38,514 nucleotides of DNA from NCBI GenBank assembly GCA_947039385.1, contig CAMQYR010000002.1, positions 1-38,514 of the forward strand, read 5' to 3'. Shown in pieces: positions 1 through 10,959 of this stretch. Both the position numbers and the translations under genes were made by a program. Source of the DNA: an uncultured Mycoplasma sp. (GTDB lineage: Bacteria; Bacillota_I; Bacilli_A; Mycoplasmatales; Metamycoplasmataceae). Positions within the stretch are counted from its first letter, which is position 1; each line of letters starts with the position of its first letter. The notes under the pieces are model-generated. The model saw only the letters and a list, made by a program, of their open reading frames with translations, made no database searches and was not told the DNA's origin.

Positions 1-253
1 ATCTTGAACATATTTCAATTTTTTTAGTTAATTTTTTAAGTTGTAGTGAACATGTTTTGTATTTTTTATCTCTTACATATAATTGTTTCACAAAAGGTTT
101 TTCCCCCTCAATAACTTTATTAAAATTTAAGTCTAAAGAAAACTCTGCAATTTCATGACCCAAACTATGAAAATAATCCATTAATAATCTAGTATATGTT
201 TCTATTCCGCCAATTCTATTATGTGTGTGTTCTGTTAAAATTAGTATTTTCAT
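1..253 (-). CDS. Glycosyltransferase family 4-like protein, N-terminal part (truncated by window edge)
   Basis: Minus-strand ATG at 251-253; translation MKILILTEHTHNRIGGIETYTRLLMDYFHSLGHEIAEFSLDLNF... has the typical GT4 N-terminus (GGIETYTRLL). Its ATG overlaps the TAA of the upstream helicase (TAATG). Confidence 0.7.
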   Translation of the reverse strand, partial: MKILILTEHTHNRIGGIETYTRLLMDYFHSLGHEIAEFSLDLNFNKVIEGEKPFVKQLYVRDKKYKTCSLQLKKLTKKIEICSR

Positions 254-3200
254 TACTTCTCAGATTGTCAAATTATATAATCAAGTTGTCCGGGTTCATT
301 ACTTAATGAAGATTTTATTTTATCAATTAATTTAACTTTGTCAATATTTCATTCATATTCTTTAACTTTAAATGTATTGTATCCTCTATCTTCTAGGAAA
401 TATTGGCGATCAATTTCTTCAATCATTTCTTTAACGGAACGATTCGATTTTCATTCTTCTATTAATAGAGCTTTTAATATTTTTTTAGATTTTTTATTTA
501 TGATTAATAAATCAATTTGTTTTGAGCCAACCTTAATATTAACCTTAATATCATATTTACTACTTAAATTTTTAATTAAATCACCATAAATATTTTTTAC
601 AATGATTGATGAAAAATCAATTTCATCAATCACATCATCTTTAATATTTGAAACATTAAGCAATCCCGTTCCTTCGTTAATATCATCAATATTTTCCATT
701 TCATAGTTAACAACCTCAATAGTTTTGTTGGCTTTTGTTGCATCTAAGTATTCAATAAATTTTTTAAATATTATGGCATTTTTATTATTTATATTCGAAA
801 CTCTGATTTCATCACCCATTAATGACTTGACAATAATCATTTTTGATCTTGCTCTAGTTATGGCAACATTAAGTCTGTTTGAACCACCTTTTGCATTAAG
901 GGGTCCGAAGTTATTTCTGATCACACCCTCAATGTTTTTTCCATATGATATAGACAAAATAACCAAATCACCTTCATTTCCTTGCACATTTTCAAGATTA
1001 GTTATTACAATTGTATTGTTTTCAATCTTTTCTTTAAGTAAGTCAGGAAACTTGCTTGATTTTTCAATTAGCAAATTTTCAATTAATTGAGATTGTTTGG
1101 AATTAAAAGTTATAACTAATATTTTTTCATAAGTTTCATGATGTTTAATAAGTAAATCAATAACCATATCAGCTTCTTCTTTATTCATTTGAATTCAAGT
1201 TCCATTAATATCAATAACTTCTATTCCTTTTTCGGTAATCCCACATTTTGTAGCAACTTCAAGATTGTTGTTGTAAATAAATTTATTTGAAAACTCAATT
1301 AACTCTTTAGAATCAGATCGATAGTGATTTTTTAAGTGAAATTCATTTCATCAAGAAACCTTTGCTCTATCTAGCAAAGATTCTGCTGCATCAAAATCAT
1401 CTAAATCAAAGTCAACATTTGTTATTTTAGATGCAAAAAATGAAGATGGTTTTAGTTGCTTGTCATCTCCTGAAACAACCTTAACTTTAGCTCTATAAAC
1501 AAGAGGATAAGATCTTTCAATGGACATTTGGGAAGCTTCATCAAAAATACCATAATAAAACTCTTCTTGGATTAGTGGAATCATATCAGAAACATTATCA
1601 GGACGACAAACTCATACTGGGAATAACTTTTTAAGAGAGTGATAATATTTTTTCACAAACGGCGTAATTGGAGGATAAGTTCCTGATGATGCAATACGAA
1701 GAACATTAGCAATTTCATCTTTTTCATCTTTTGATAGTTTAACCAAATAATTTCTTAGTGAATTGATATATTTTTTAAATATCAACTCTTCAACCATTGA
1801 TGATGAACGAATAGCTTCTTTTCTAAGTTGTGTAATGATGTCTTGTAAATGGAGTCCCTTTACTTCTAAAAACATAGGAATTTCCTTGACAATATCATTT
1901 CATAGTGAAATTGTTTTAAGTTTTACAAATTGATCTTGATTAATTGGTGAAGTTATATGTTTCATAATTTCTCCAACAACTGATAAATTAAATAATGTAA
2001 AATTTTCTAGATACAAAACTTTAATATATGGTAATGATAATCATGATCAATCTCTGAGAATTGTTTGATTTTTAGGACTAAAAATATCTTTAATTTTATA
2101 TAACTCTAATAATAATGAATTATCAAATCCAAAAAAATCTTTAAATTCAATAAAATCTTCAACAAATTCTAACTCTAATATATCAATATTTTTAATAAAA
2201 GTTCTAAACATATCGATAACTTCAGGCATATTTTTTGAAGTTAATTTAACAATTTTAAGTGGTAAATCACAATTATCAATGTCACTAATAACTTTTTTAT
2301 TTTTTACAAATTCAGCAAAGATAATTTCTGTTTTTGCTACATCACTTGATGATTCATCAAATATATTTAAAAATTTATTGATTTTTTTACCATTTTCTTC
2401 AAAAAACTTAAATCAATCATATCTAGCAATTTCTTTTTTATATTTATCTTTAAAATTTTCACATAAATTTGAAAATCCTATTAATTCTTCTTTGGAAACC
2501 TCTTTTAATTCCGGTTTTTTTGAAAACAATTTTTTTGTAAAAAATATATAATCATCAATTCTTTCTAAAAAATCACTTTTTTGTTTAGGAGATTTTACAA
2601 TAAAGTCTTCGTATTCTTTTTTATTTTCATATTTTTGCTTAAATTCAAAAAAATTTTCAAACAATATATTAAGTTTTTTTCCACCTAATAAATATGATTC
2701 AACTAATTTTATATTTAGTGAAATCTTAGATTTAATTTTTTTAATGTGTTTTATTATTTCAGAATCACTTTTCATTTCTTCTAATTTATATTTCTTAATA
2801 AATTTTTTATATTTTAAATATTCATCAAAAAAATCATTAATTTTAGAAATATTATATTCAATCATAAGTTTTTGCATTGTTTCATAAATGGTTGTATTTT
2901 TTGAAGATTCAATAGATATATTGGATAATCACTCATTGCATATTTGTTCACCTAAATCATTTTTTAATTCTTGATACTTTGAATAATCTAAATCAAAAAC
3001 ATTATCATTATAATCTTCAATTATTCAATGTTTTTTTACTAATGTAACTAATTCCGAGTATCAGTCTTGGTAGTTATTAAAGAACATTAATTCATTTTTT
3101 TCCATTTTTAGTGATTCAATAGTAGCATTTTTTGTATATCGCGAAGGTTCGCGATATCATTGTGTTCCTAAAATTGAATTCAATGAACCAATTTTCTTGT

Positions 3201-4395
3201 AAAAATCTTCATAATTTCTATTATCACAAAGATATAATGTAAATTGAGAAAGAGAGTTTATACGAGAGGTCAAAACATCTAAAGCTGCTTTTTTTTCAGA
3301 AACCATTAAAACACTACGCCCTTTTATTAAAGCGTTTGAAATAATGTTTGCAATAACTTCAGATTTTCCTGTTCCTGGAGGACCATAAATTAAGGTTGAT
3401 TGTTGTAATGAAGAGGCAACAGCATATTTTTGAAAAACATTTAAAGGACGATTAATTTCCATTATATCCGATTCTTTAATAACCTTGTCTTCGTAATATT
3501 TAATAGACTTAAAATTTCCATCCATTTGTGATTCAAAAGGATCTAAATTTAATTCAATTATTTTTTCTAAATCTTGTTTTAAGGCAGAACCACCAGGTTC
3601 AAAAATTCCAAATACAGTTGAAGCTTCAATTTCTAAAATTGAATATTTTTCTGTTAAGTCTTTACTATCTTCTTTAATAAAGTTAACTAAGTTGTTAGCA
3701 TTATATTTAATTTTATATCCAACCATTGATTCAAATGTTTGGATATTATCTATAAGTGATAAGGGTTTTAATAAATCGTTTGAGTTTATTTTAGATGGGT
3801 ATTCTTTATTTAATATAACACGAAGTTTTTCATTGACAATTATTTCATCATCTATTCTTCTAAGGAAAAGTTTAGAACCTTCTTCAATTACTTCAACTTT
3901 TTGGACCACAATGGGTGCTTTAATAGCCAAATTATTTCCAATTTTACCTTTTAGAAATTGATAAGATACATAAAGTGGTCAAATTGCTGAGTCATTGTAA
4001 TATTGTTTTGCAATTTTATTAATTCCAATAAATGTTTTTTTTGCTGATTTCATTTCTAAAATAAAGTAATTCATTGCTTTCTTTTTATTTGCTTTAAAAT
4101 TAGAATTTAGACCATTTAGCATTACTGTTGAAATATAAAATCCATTATCAGAAATAATGTTTGCAAATTTATTAATATCATTAGCTTTGTTTAATTCTTC
4201 TTCAAAAAAAGCCACACCAGAGGCTGTTGAAATTTCAAGTTGACTAGTTTTTTTATTGATAAAATCCAAAAAACCTTCTTTTTTAACATATTTTAATATG
4301 TCAATATGTCTATTTGATAAATTTGTTCTAACACAATAATCAATTGGATTTATAGTTATTAGATTTAATAATTTCTGTTTAATGGCTCTCTTCAT
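253..4395 (-). CDS. Large SF1 (AAA_11/AAA_12-type, DUF4011-family-like) helicase with C-terminal Vsr/MTES_1575-like nuclease domain, ~1380 aa
   Basis: ORF fragments 3979-4395, 3157-3930, 2413-2877, 2047-2229, 1612-1875, 1351-1584 and 451-1188 share one frame and each ends at TGA (Trp). Walker A LIYGPPGTGKSEVIANI; motif II-like FDEASQMS; VVSGDDKQLKPSSFF; motif VI LNVAITRARSKMIIV. C-terminus KQIDLLIINKKSKKILKALLIEEWKSN...IDRQYFLEDRGYNTFKVKEYEW follows the Vsr-like pattern. Terminates TAA 253-255. Confidence 0.88.
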
Positions 4396-4500
4396 TTTGT
4401 TTGTAATCCTTCTTATTTATTATATATAACAATAATTTAAAATATATTTTTATTACTTATTATATTATCATTCTTGCTTGAATTTTTGGTATTTATTACT

Positions 4501-4536
4501 TATTATTATTTTTTTTATTTTTTTTATTTTTTTTTA
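4501..4536. repeat. Phased homopolymer T-tracts (T8-A-T8-A-T9-A) upstream of the antiporter operon
   Basis: Directly read: TATTATTA TTTTTTTT A TTTTTTTT A TTTTTTTTT A. Confidence 0.85.
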
Positions 4537-4556
4537 TTCATATTTATTTTTTTAGT

Positions 4557-4586
4557 TCTATAATGATTGTTATAGATATTTCTATA
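4557..4586 (+). promoter_or_regulatory. Candidate promoter -10 (TATAAT 4559-4564) embedded in overlapping inverted repeats
   Basis: TCTATAA(4557-4563)-TGATTG-TTATAGA(4570-4576), then TATAGA(4571-4576)-TATT-TCTATA(4581-4586); three half-sites share the central arm. Confidence 0.5.
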
Positions 4587-4620
4587 CACACAATAATAAA
4601 TTAAAACGAAAGGTGTATTT

Positions 4621-6258
4621 ATGAATTTTATTAAATCAAAAAACAAACAATCAAAACCTATAAATAAAAAAATTTCTCTATTACAGTTAGTTGGACTAAG
4701 TATTGCGTTTTTTGGATCAATTAGAAATGTTCCACAAGTTGCTAAAGGGGGTTATTCATCAATATTGTGAATGATTATTTCTCTTGTTATTTTTGTTATC
4801 CCTATGGCTTTTATTGCTGCGGAACTTGCAACGGGTTGATCTAAAAAAGGCGGGCCTGAAGTTTGAGCAAGAGAAGCTTTTGGTCGAAAATGAGGTTTTT
4901 TAGTCTCTTGGCTCCTATGGGTCCAAATGTTTTTTGGAATGGTTATTATTTCTGTTGGTCTTGCAACAATGCTTGCATATGTAATAGGAAACCCAGAAAT
5001 TACTACCTCATGAGGTAATGGCGAACTTAAAACTTATTCGCTTAGTGAAGACCCAATTTATTTGTTGTTTATGACTATTGTTATTTATTGAATAATAACA
5101 GGACTAAATATTTATTCAACTAAAGTAGGAAAATCATTAGTTAGTATAGGTTCAATTGTTGGTATTTATATTCCATTTATAAGTTTAACATTATTTTCTA
5201 TTATTTATATAGGTCAAACATCTGCTGATGGTACTTTTATAAATAATATACCTGATAGTTTTTTCCCAAATTCAGATAGTGTAGGAGTTGTTCCAAAGAG
5301 TGCTAATGGATTACAATTATTCTCACAAATAATGTGAATATTTATTGGACTTGAAATTGCATCTACTAGAGCTAATGAAATTGATAATCCTAAAAAGAAT
5401 TTTTCGCTAGGTTTATTGATTGTGCTAGTTTTGATGGTTGTGTTTAATCTTGGTGTTGGTTTATTATTTGCTGCAATAGTTGAACCAGGTAAAATCGCTC
5501 TTGCTGATGCTGTAATTATTCCATTTAAATTAATTACAGAATATTGAAAAGTTCCTTGAATTATGAATATATTTGCTTTATTAATGGCATTTGGGATGTT
5601 TACACAATTGAATTCATGAGTTTTAGGACCATCAAATGCTATGTATGCTAGCGCCAGCAAAGGAACAATGCCTTTAGTTTTCCATAAAAAAACAAGCAAA
5701 GATGTTCCAATAACTTTTGTAATAATTCAAGCTATTGCAGTTACTTTATTCGCTACATTATATGCAGTGCTTACTATTTGTGGAGCAGGAAATGTGTTTG
5801 GAATATTGTTAAATGAAACTATAATTTTATATTCTGTTGCATATGTAGTTATGATTGCTTCATTTATAAAATTAAAATATTCAAGACCGAACGTTGTAAG
5901 AGGTTTTACCATTCCGGGTAAAAAAATAGGAGCTTGAATGTTTGCAGGTTTAGCTATGTCTGGTGTTTTTATGGCTATTCTTATGACTTTCTTTCAAGAT
6001 CAAAAGAACATTACAATGTTTCTTGTTCAAGATATTGTAATTTACATTGGTCTCTCTACAATATTAATTGCAATACCGTTATTGATATCTTTATCAAAAA
6101 GTTTTAAAAATAATTTATGATTGACTGATGAAGAAAAACAAATAATTGATGAAGAAAAACATGAAGAGCAAAATGAATCTGTTATGCAACAAGAAGAAGT
6201 AAATAATATTGAAACAAAACCAATTCATTCGAGAAAAAAACGCCCCCCTATAAAATAA
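4621..6258 (+). CDS. APC-family amino acid antiporter (GadC/tyrosine-tyramine exchanger-like), 545 aa
   Basis: ATG 4621, TAA 6256-6258, TGA read as Trp. IRNVPQVAKGGYSSILWMIISLVIFVIPMAFIAAELATGWSKKGGPEVWAREAFG is an APC signature; multiple TM segments. Immediately upstream of a decarboxylase gene. Confidence 0.88.
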
Positions 6259-6329
6259 ATAATCAATAGTATTTAAAACACAAAACAATTTATTAAATTA
6301 AATCAAAACAAAAAGGAAAACAAATAATT

Positions 6330-8189
6330 ATGAAAAACAACAAACAACAAATAGATTTTAAAGCATTATTTTTAGGCTCTAAATCAGAAAACTTTAGCTC
6401 TTTCAAAGAATTAATAATTAATTCTTATGACGATGCTGCATCATGAAGAAAAAACTTTCACTCAAAAGATAAAGACATAATAACATCTTATGATAAAAAA
6501 ACAAAATCATATATTGATACACAAAGCAAAATGGAGGGTGTTTTATCTAATCTCTCATCTTTATTGAGAGGCGGTAGTATTCCTTGACACTCACCTAGAT
6601 ATATTGGACATATGAATAGTGAAACACTTATGCCGGGTCTTATTGCCTATTTTGAAGCAATGTTTTATAATGGAAATAATGTTGCGTATGAGTCATCACC
6701 AGCAACTTCTAAAATGGAGTCAGAAGTTGGTATTGATTTTTGTAACATGTTAGGTTATGATCCTAAAAAAGCTTGAGGTCACATATGCGCTGATGGGTCT
6801 ATTGCTAATTATGAAGGTTTATGATATGCAAGAAATTTTAAATCATTACCTTTTGCAATTAAAAAAGTTTTTCCAAAACTTGTTATTGGAAAAAATGATT
6901 GAGAATTAAGTAATATGTCAGTGGATGAAATTTTAACTTTGTTAGATAAAAATACAGAAAAATGAGATGCTATTAAGTTGAATTCTGTTCGTAGTGACTC
7001 AACTGATATTAATAAATTAGGAAAAGTTTTTGTTCCTAAGACAAAACATTATTCTTGACTAAAAGCTGCCGATATATTAGGTATAGGAACAGATAATGTT
7101 ATTCCTATTGATGTTGATAATAATTTTAGAATGGATATTGATAAATTAGAGAAAGAAATCCAAAAATGTATAGATTCAAAAACTCCTATTATTGCTGTTA
7201 TATCTGTTGTAGGAACAACTGAAGAAGGAATGTTTGATCATGTTGATAAAGTTGTAGAACTAAGAAATAAAATAGCAAAACAAAACGCTTGATTTTATTA
7301 TCATATAGATGCAGCTTATGGTGGTTATGCAAGATCAATATTTTTAGATGAAGATGGAAGTTTAATTCCGTTTAAAGATTTACAAGGAAAATATGAAGAA
7401 TATGGTGTATTTCAAAATAAAGTAAATTGACCATCTCAAAATGTTTATAATGCTTTTGCTGCAATGGGTGAATCTGAAAGTATAACAATTGATCCTCATA
7501 AAATGGGATACTCTCCTTACTCTGCTGGAGGGATTGCTATTAGAGATATAAAAATGAGAAATGCAATTTCTTACTTTGCAACTTATGTGTTTGATCAAAA
7601 AATTGATATTCCAGATCTTTTGGGTGCCTATATGTTAGAGGGTTCTAAAGCTGGAGCAACCGCTGCTGCCGTTTGAACTAATCACCAAGTAGTTCCATTA
7701 AATATTTCTGGACACGGTAAATTGATTGGTCATAGTATTGAAGGTGCATTGAATTTTTATAATCACTTAGTGAATACACAACAATATAATATAAATGGAA
7801 TAAAAGTAAATGTGTTTTTATTGACAAACCCCGATTTCAATATGGTAGATTATGTTTTTAATGTTGATGGGAATACTTCGCTATCAAAAATGAATGACTT
7901 AAATCAAAAAATATATGAAAAAACTTCTTTTGTTCAAGGTGATACATATTTAAATAATTTAATATTATCTCACACTAATTTTTCAGAAGAAGAATATGGT
8001 AATGCTCCGTTAGATTTATTGAATAGAGCTAAAATAGATTCTAAAGAGTTTGAAAAAGAAGGTGTTAATATTTTAAGATCATGTATTTTATCTCCATGAC
8101 TATTTGATAAAGATATTTCAGCTTATTTTAATGAAATATTTGATAATTCTATAAAAGAAAAATTAGCAGAAGTTTTAATATTAAAATAG
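6330..8189 (+). CDS. tdc: Pyridoxal-phosphate-dependent tyrosine decarboxylase-like enzyme, 619 aa
   Basis: ATG 6330, TAG 8187-8189, preceded by AAAAGGAAA. PLP-lysine motif [36 protein letters not shown]; blocks [51 protein letters not shown] closely resemble lactic-acid-bacterial TyrDC as remembered. Confidence 0.85.
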
Positions 8190-8233
8190 GTGGCTTTTAT
8201 TAAATAAAATTAATTAATAAGAAGGAGTTTGTT

Positions 8234-8869
8234 ATCAAAATTTCAAATGGTTTACTACCATATTTCGATTTATTTGTTATATATACATTTTGTTTATTTC
8301 AAATTACCTATAATGTATTAACAATAATAAAAATTAAAAAAAGCAAAAATAAAATAACAATTTCAAAATTGTTATTTTCCTATTTTTTTTGGACATATCC
8401 TATTATTTATTCAATTTTACCAATGTTATTATCTTTTAAAGAAGGAATTAATTTTGGATTACTTATGGTTTACTTGAGAATACCACCAATAACCATAACG
8501 GCTTTATTAATAATTTATTGAACAGTTGATATTAAATTTCACAATAAAAAAACAAATACACTTGAAAATATATCTAATTCAACTTTTTTGTATGATGACA
8601 GTAATTTCAATAAAATTTTAAATAGTAAAAATATTTTTAAAAAAAAAATATTAAAAACTAATAACAACTTTGTTAACAAGATAGATAATGCAAATGATTT
8701 AGATGAAGTTCTTAGGTTGGTGGCTGATATTCAAGGTTGATTTATCGGTAAAGATAAATTTAGTTGAATGTGATTAAATAAAAAGATATGCACTCAAGAT
8801 TTCTATAAACAAATATTTAATAATGTATGTTATATAGCTCAAAGAAAAATATTGAATTTTTATTTATAA
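8234..8869 (+). CDS. Small membrane protein of unknown function, ~211 aa, apparently noncanonical (ATC) start
   Basis: Open frame with TGA=Trp ends at TAA 8867-8869: IKISNGLLPYFDLFVIYTFCLFQITYNVLTIIKIKK...; SD-like AAGAAGGAG at 8219-8227; no in-frame ATG/GTG/TTG near the SD. Absent from the ORF track. Confidence 0.6.
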
Positions 8870-9307
8870 TTTTTTTAAAGTCGCCAATTAAAATACCAAT
8901 TTTAAAGAAACTTGTATTTTATTCTTATTTCTTGTTTAATTACCAAGAAAATTATAATTAAAATAAAATTAATTATTTCAATATATTAAATTTTTGTAAA
9001 AAAGATATTCTTTTGTTTTGAATTTAATTAAGTCATTAGAGATTTTTAATTTATCTAAATAAATTATTTTATTTAGATCAACATGAATTTCAATTTTGAT
9101 AGTGAGTTTCACAATTAATAATTGAAACTATTAAAACAAGTTTATGAAGATCTTTTAAAAAATAATTTTCTTAATTAGACATCAACATCTAAAACAAGTT
9201 ACATTAAGAATTAAAATCAGGCAATAAAGAAACAATTGTTTTGGTAGAAAAGATTCCATTAAAGTTTTTGGTTATTTCATAAACTTTGTAATTTAGATTA
9301 TAATATT

Positions 9308-9465
9308 TTATTCTTGCTTTTCTTCAGACATTTTATTTTTCTTAATTAATTTCGCTTTTTCTCTTTTCAAAAACATTTCATAAGAATAAATTTTTGTCGC
9401 TAATAATAAATCTTTGTTTCCACTTTGTAAAATGATTTGCTTGACAATTTTTGTGTTTTGTAAAA
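9308..9465 (-). pseudogene. C-terminal remnant of an unidentified protein in a decayed intergenic region
   Basis: Minus frame KTQKIVKQIILQSGNKDLLLATKIYSYEMFLKREKAKLIKKNKMSEEKQE* has protein-like composition but no intact N-terminus. Confidence 0.35.
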
Positions 9466-9541
9466 TATCTTTCTAATTTCTAATGGTTTCGCTTGCTAGT
9501 CTGAATAGTTTTTTTCTTCAATTTTATAATTTATAATTTTT

Positions 9542-9570
9542 TTGTTTTATATTTCAAAAAATGTTATAAT
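9542..9570 (+). promoter_or_regulatory. Sigma-70-type promoter: -35 TTGTTT (9542-9547), -10 TATAAT (9565-9570), 17-nt spacer
   Basis: Direct motif reading, located ahead of the candidate RNA. Confidence 0.55.
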
Positions 9571-9576
9571 AAGATT

Positions 9577-9729
9577 AGCTTATTTAGGAAAATCTAAATA
9601 GGTTTTAAAGTCGAGAGACCTATGAAACATCTTTACAATATCGTATGGTATTCTTCAATTGAATAATGAAATAAAAAATCGTAGGCGTTTATGATAAACC
9701 ACTCTCAGTTATAAGGGTGGTTTTTTTAT
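9577..9729 (+). ncRNA. Candidate structured small RNA or riboswitch-like leader (~150 nt)
   Basis: Own promoter, no ORF, CTTATTTAG/CTAAATAGG hairpin, competing ATAGGT/ACCTAT pairing, and a terminator hairpin AACCACTCT...AGGGTGGTTTTTTT. Confidence 0.5.
9697..9729 (+). terminator. Rho-independent terminator (AACCACTCT-CAGTTATA-AGGGTGGTTTTTTT)
   Basis: Inverted repeat followed by a T run. Confidence 0.75.
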
Positions 9730-9763
9730 ATGAAATCTCTTAATAATATTTATAATTAATTGA

Positions 9764-9769
9764 TATAAT
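9764..9769 (+). promoter_or_regulatory. Candidate -10 (TATAAT) for the M42 peptidase gene
   Basis: TATAAT 20 nt upstream of ATG 9790; SD AAGAGGTG lies between. Confidence 0.4.
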
Positions 9770-9789
9770 CTTAATTAAGAGGTGATTAT

Positions 9790-10878
9790 ATGAATGAACA
9801 AGATAAAAAAATATTTAATAAATTAAAAGGTTATTTAGATATTCATGGTATGTCCAGATACGAAGAAGAAGTTGCTATTCAATTAAAGAAAACAGTTAAT
9901 GAAAAGTTAATGTATGAGAGAGATGGGTTTGGATCAATGATTATAAGTCATAAACAAAAAAATAATGGCCCTATAATTCAAATTGCAGCACATATGGATG
10001 AGGTTGGTTTTATTGTTCAGGATATTTTGGATAATGGCCAATTAAAGCTTTCTATGATTGGTGGAATTTGACCATTGACGGTTATTGGAACTAAAGGTAT
10101 TTTATTTTTAAATAATAACAAAAAATTGGAAGGAATTTTTGGGCATACTTCAATTCACATTTTAGAGAGTGAAAAAAGAACAAAAGCCCCAGAATTAAAA
10201 GAACTATTTTTTGATGCAGCATTTTCTTCAAAAAAAGAGGCAGATACTATAGGTGTTGAAATTGGTAATAGAGTTTGCTTAACAGGGGATGTTTTTTCTT
10301 TTGGTAAAGAAGGAAAATTTATAGCTGGAAAAGCAATGGATAATAGAGCTGGAGTTACTATTATTGATGAACTAATTATGAGACTAAGAGATAAAGAGTT
10401 AAAAAACAATACATACTTTGTTGGAACAACACAAGAAGAGGTGGGTACTAGAGGGGCTAAAACCTCTGTATCTAAAATAAAACCACATGTAGCCATAGCC
10501 ATTGATACTTGTGCAGCACATGATACATTTGGTGCAATTCCAGGAACACAAAAATTAGGTGAAGGTGCTGCTTTAAGAATAAAAGATGGCGGAACACTAA
10601 TGGATCCTAAATTAATTGACTACATTATGGGTATCGCTAAAAAAAATGGAATAAAAGCATATAAATATGTCGCACAAGGAGGCGGAACAGATGCTGCACA
10701 ATTACAATATGGCTCAAATGGAGTTGCCACAATAACCATTTCGATTCCTCAAAGATATTTACATTCACCATTAGGGGTTTGTCATTTAGATGATTTGAAT
10801 GCAACTATTGAACTAATTGAAAAAACAATATTAGATTTAGATCAAAAAATATTTGATTCAGTGATTAAATATTCATAG
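9790..10878 (+). CDS. M42 family metallopeptidase (glutamyl/deblocking aminopeptidase), 362 aa
   Basis: Fragments 9790-10071 and 10075-10878 share a frame with TGA=Trp. QIAAHMDEVGFIV, AGKAMDNRAG, VGTTQEEVGTRGAKT, AQGGGTDAAQLQ. Confidence 0.9.
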
Positions 10879-10959
10879 TTTCAAGGTAATTTTTGTAAGC
10901 AAACAATTTGGTTTTTAGTTAATCAAAGTTTTCTACTTTTAATTTATATAATTAAAACA

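Noticed and set aside
725-1090. Plus-strand ORF of 121 aa
   Set aside because: Antisense to conserved helicase motifs (LNVAITRARSK); no independent support.
451-4395. Apparent fragmentation of the helicase and of many other genes into short ORFs
   Set aside because: All fragments share one frame and break only at TGA, which is Trp here (e.g. RecR EEWGFFKG, AsnS AAEFWMLEPE); artefact of standard-code translation, not pseudogenes.
5214-5699. Minus-strand 161-aa ORF
   Set aside because: Antisense shadow of the APC antiporter coding sequence.
9697-9729. AGGGTGG in the terminator suggested a T-box leader
   Set aside because: The motif is in the 3' arm of the terminator rather than a 5' antiterminator T-box, and no Stem I/specifier loop features were recognised.
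10155-10502. Minus-strand 115-aa ORF
   Set aside because: Antisense to the M42 peptidase active-site region.
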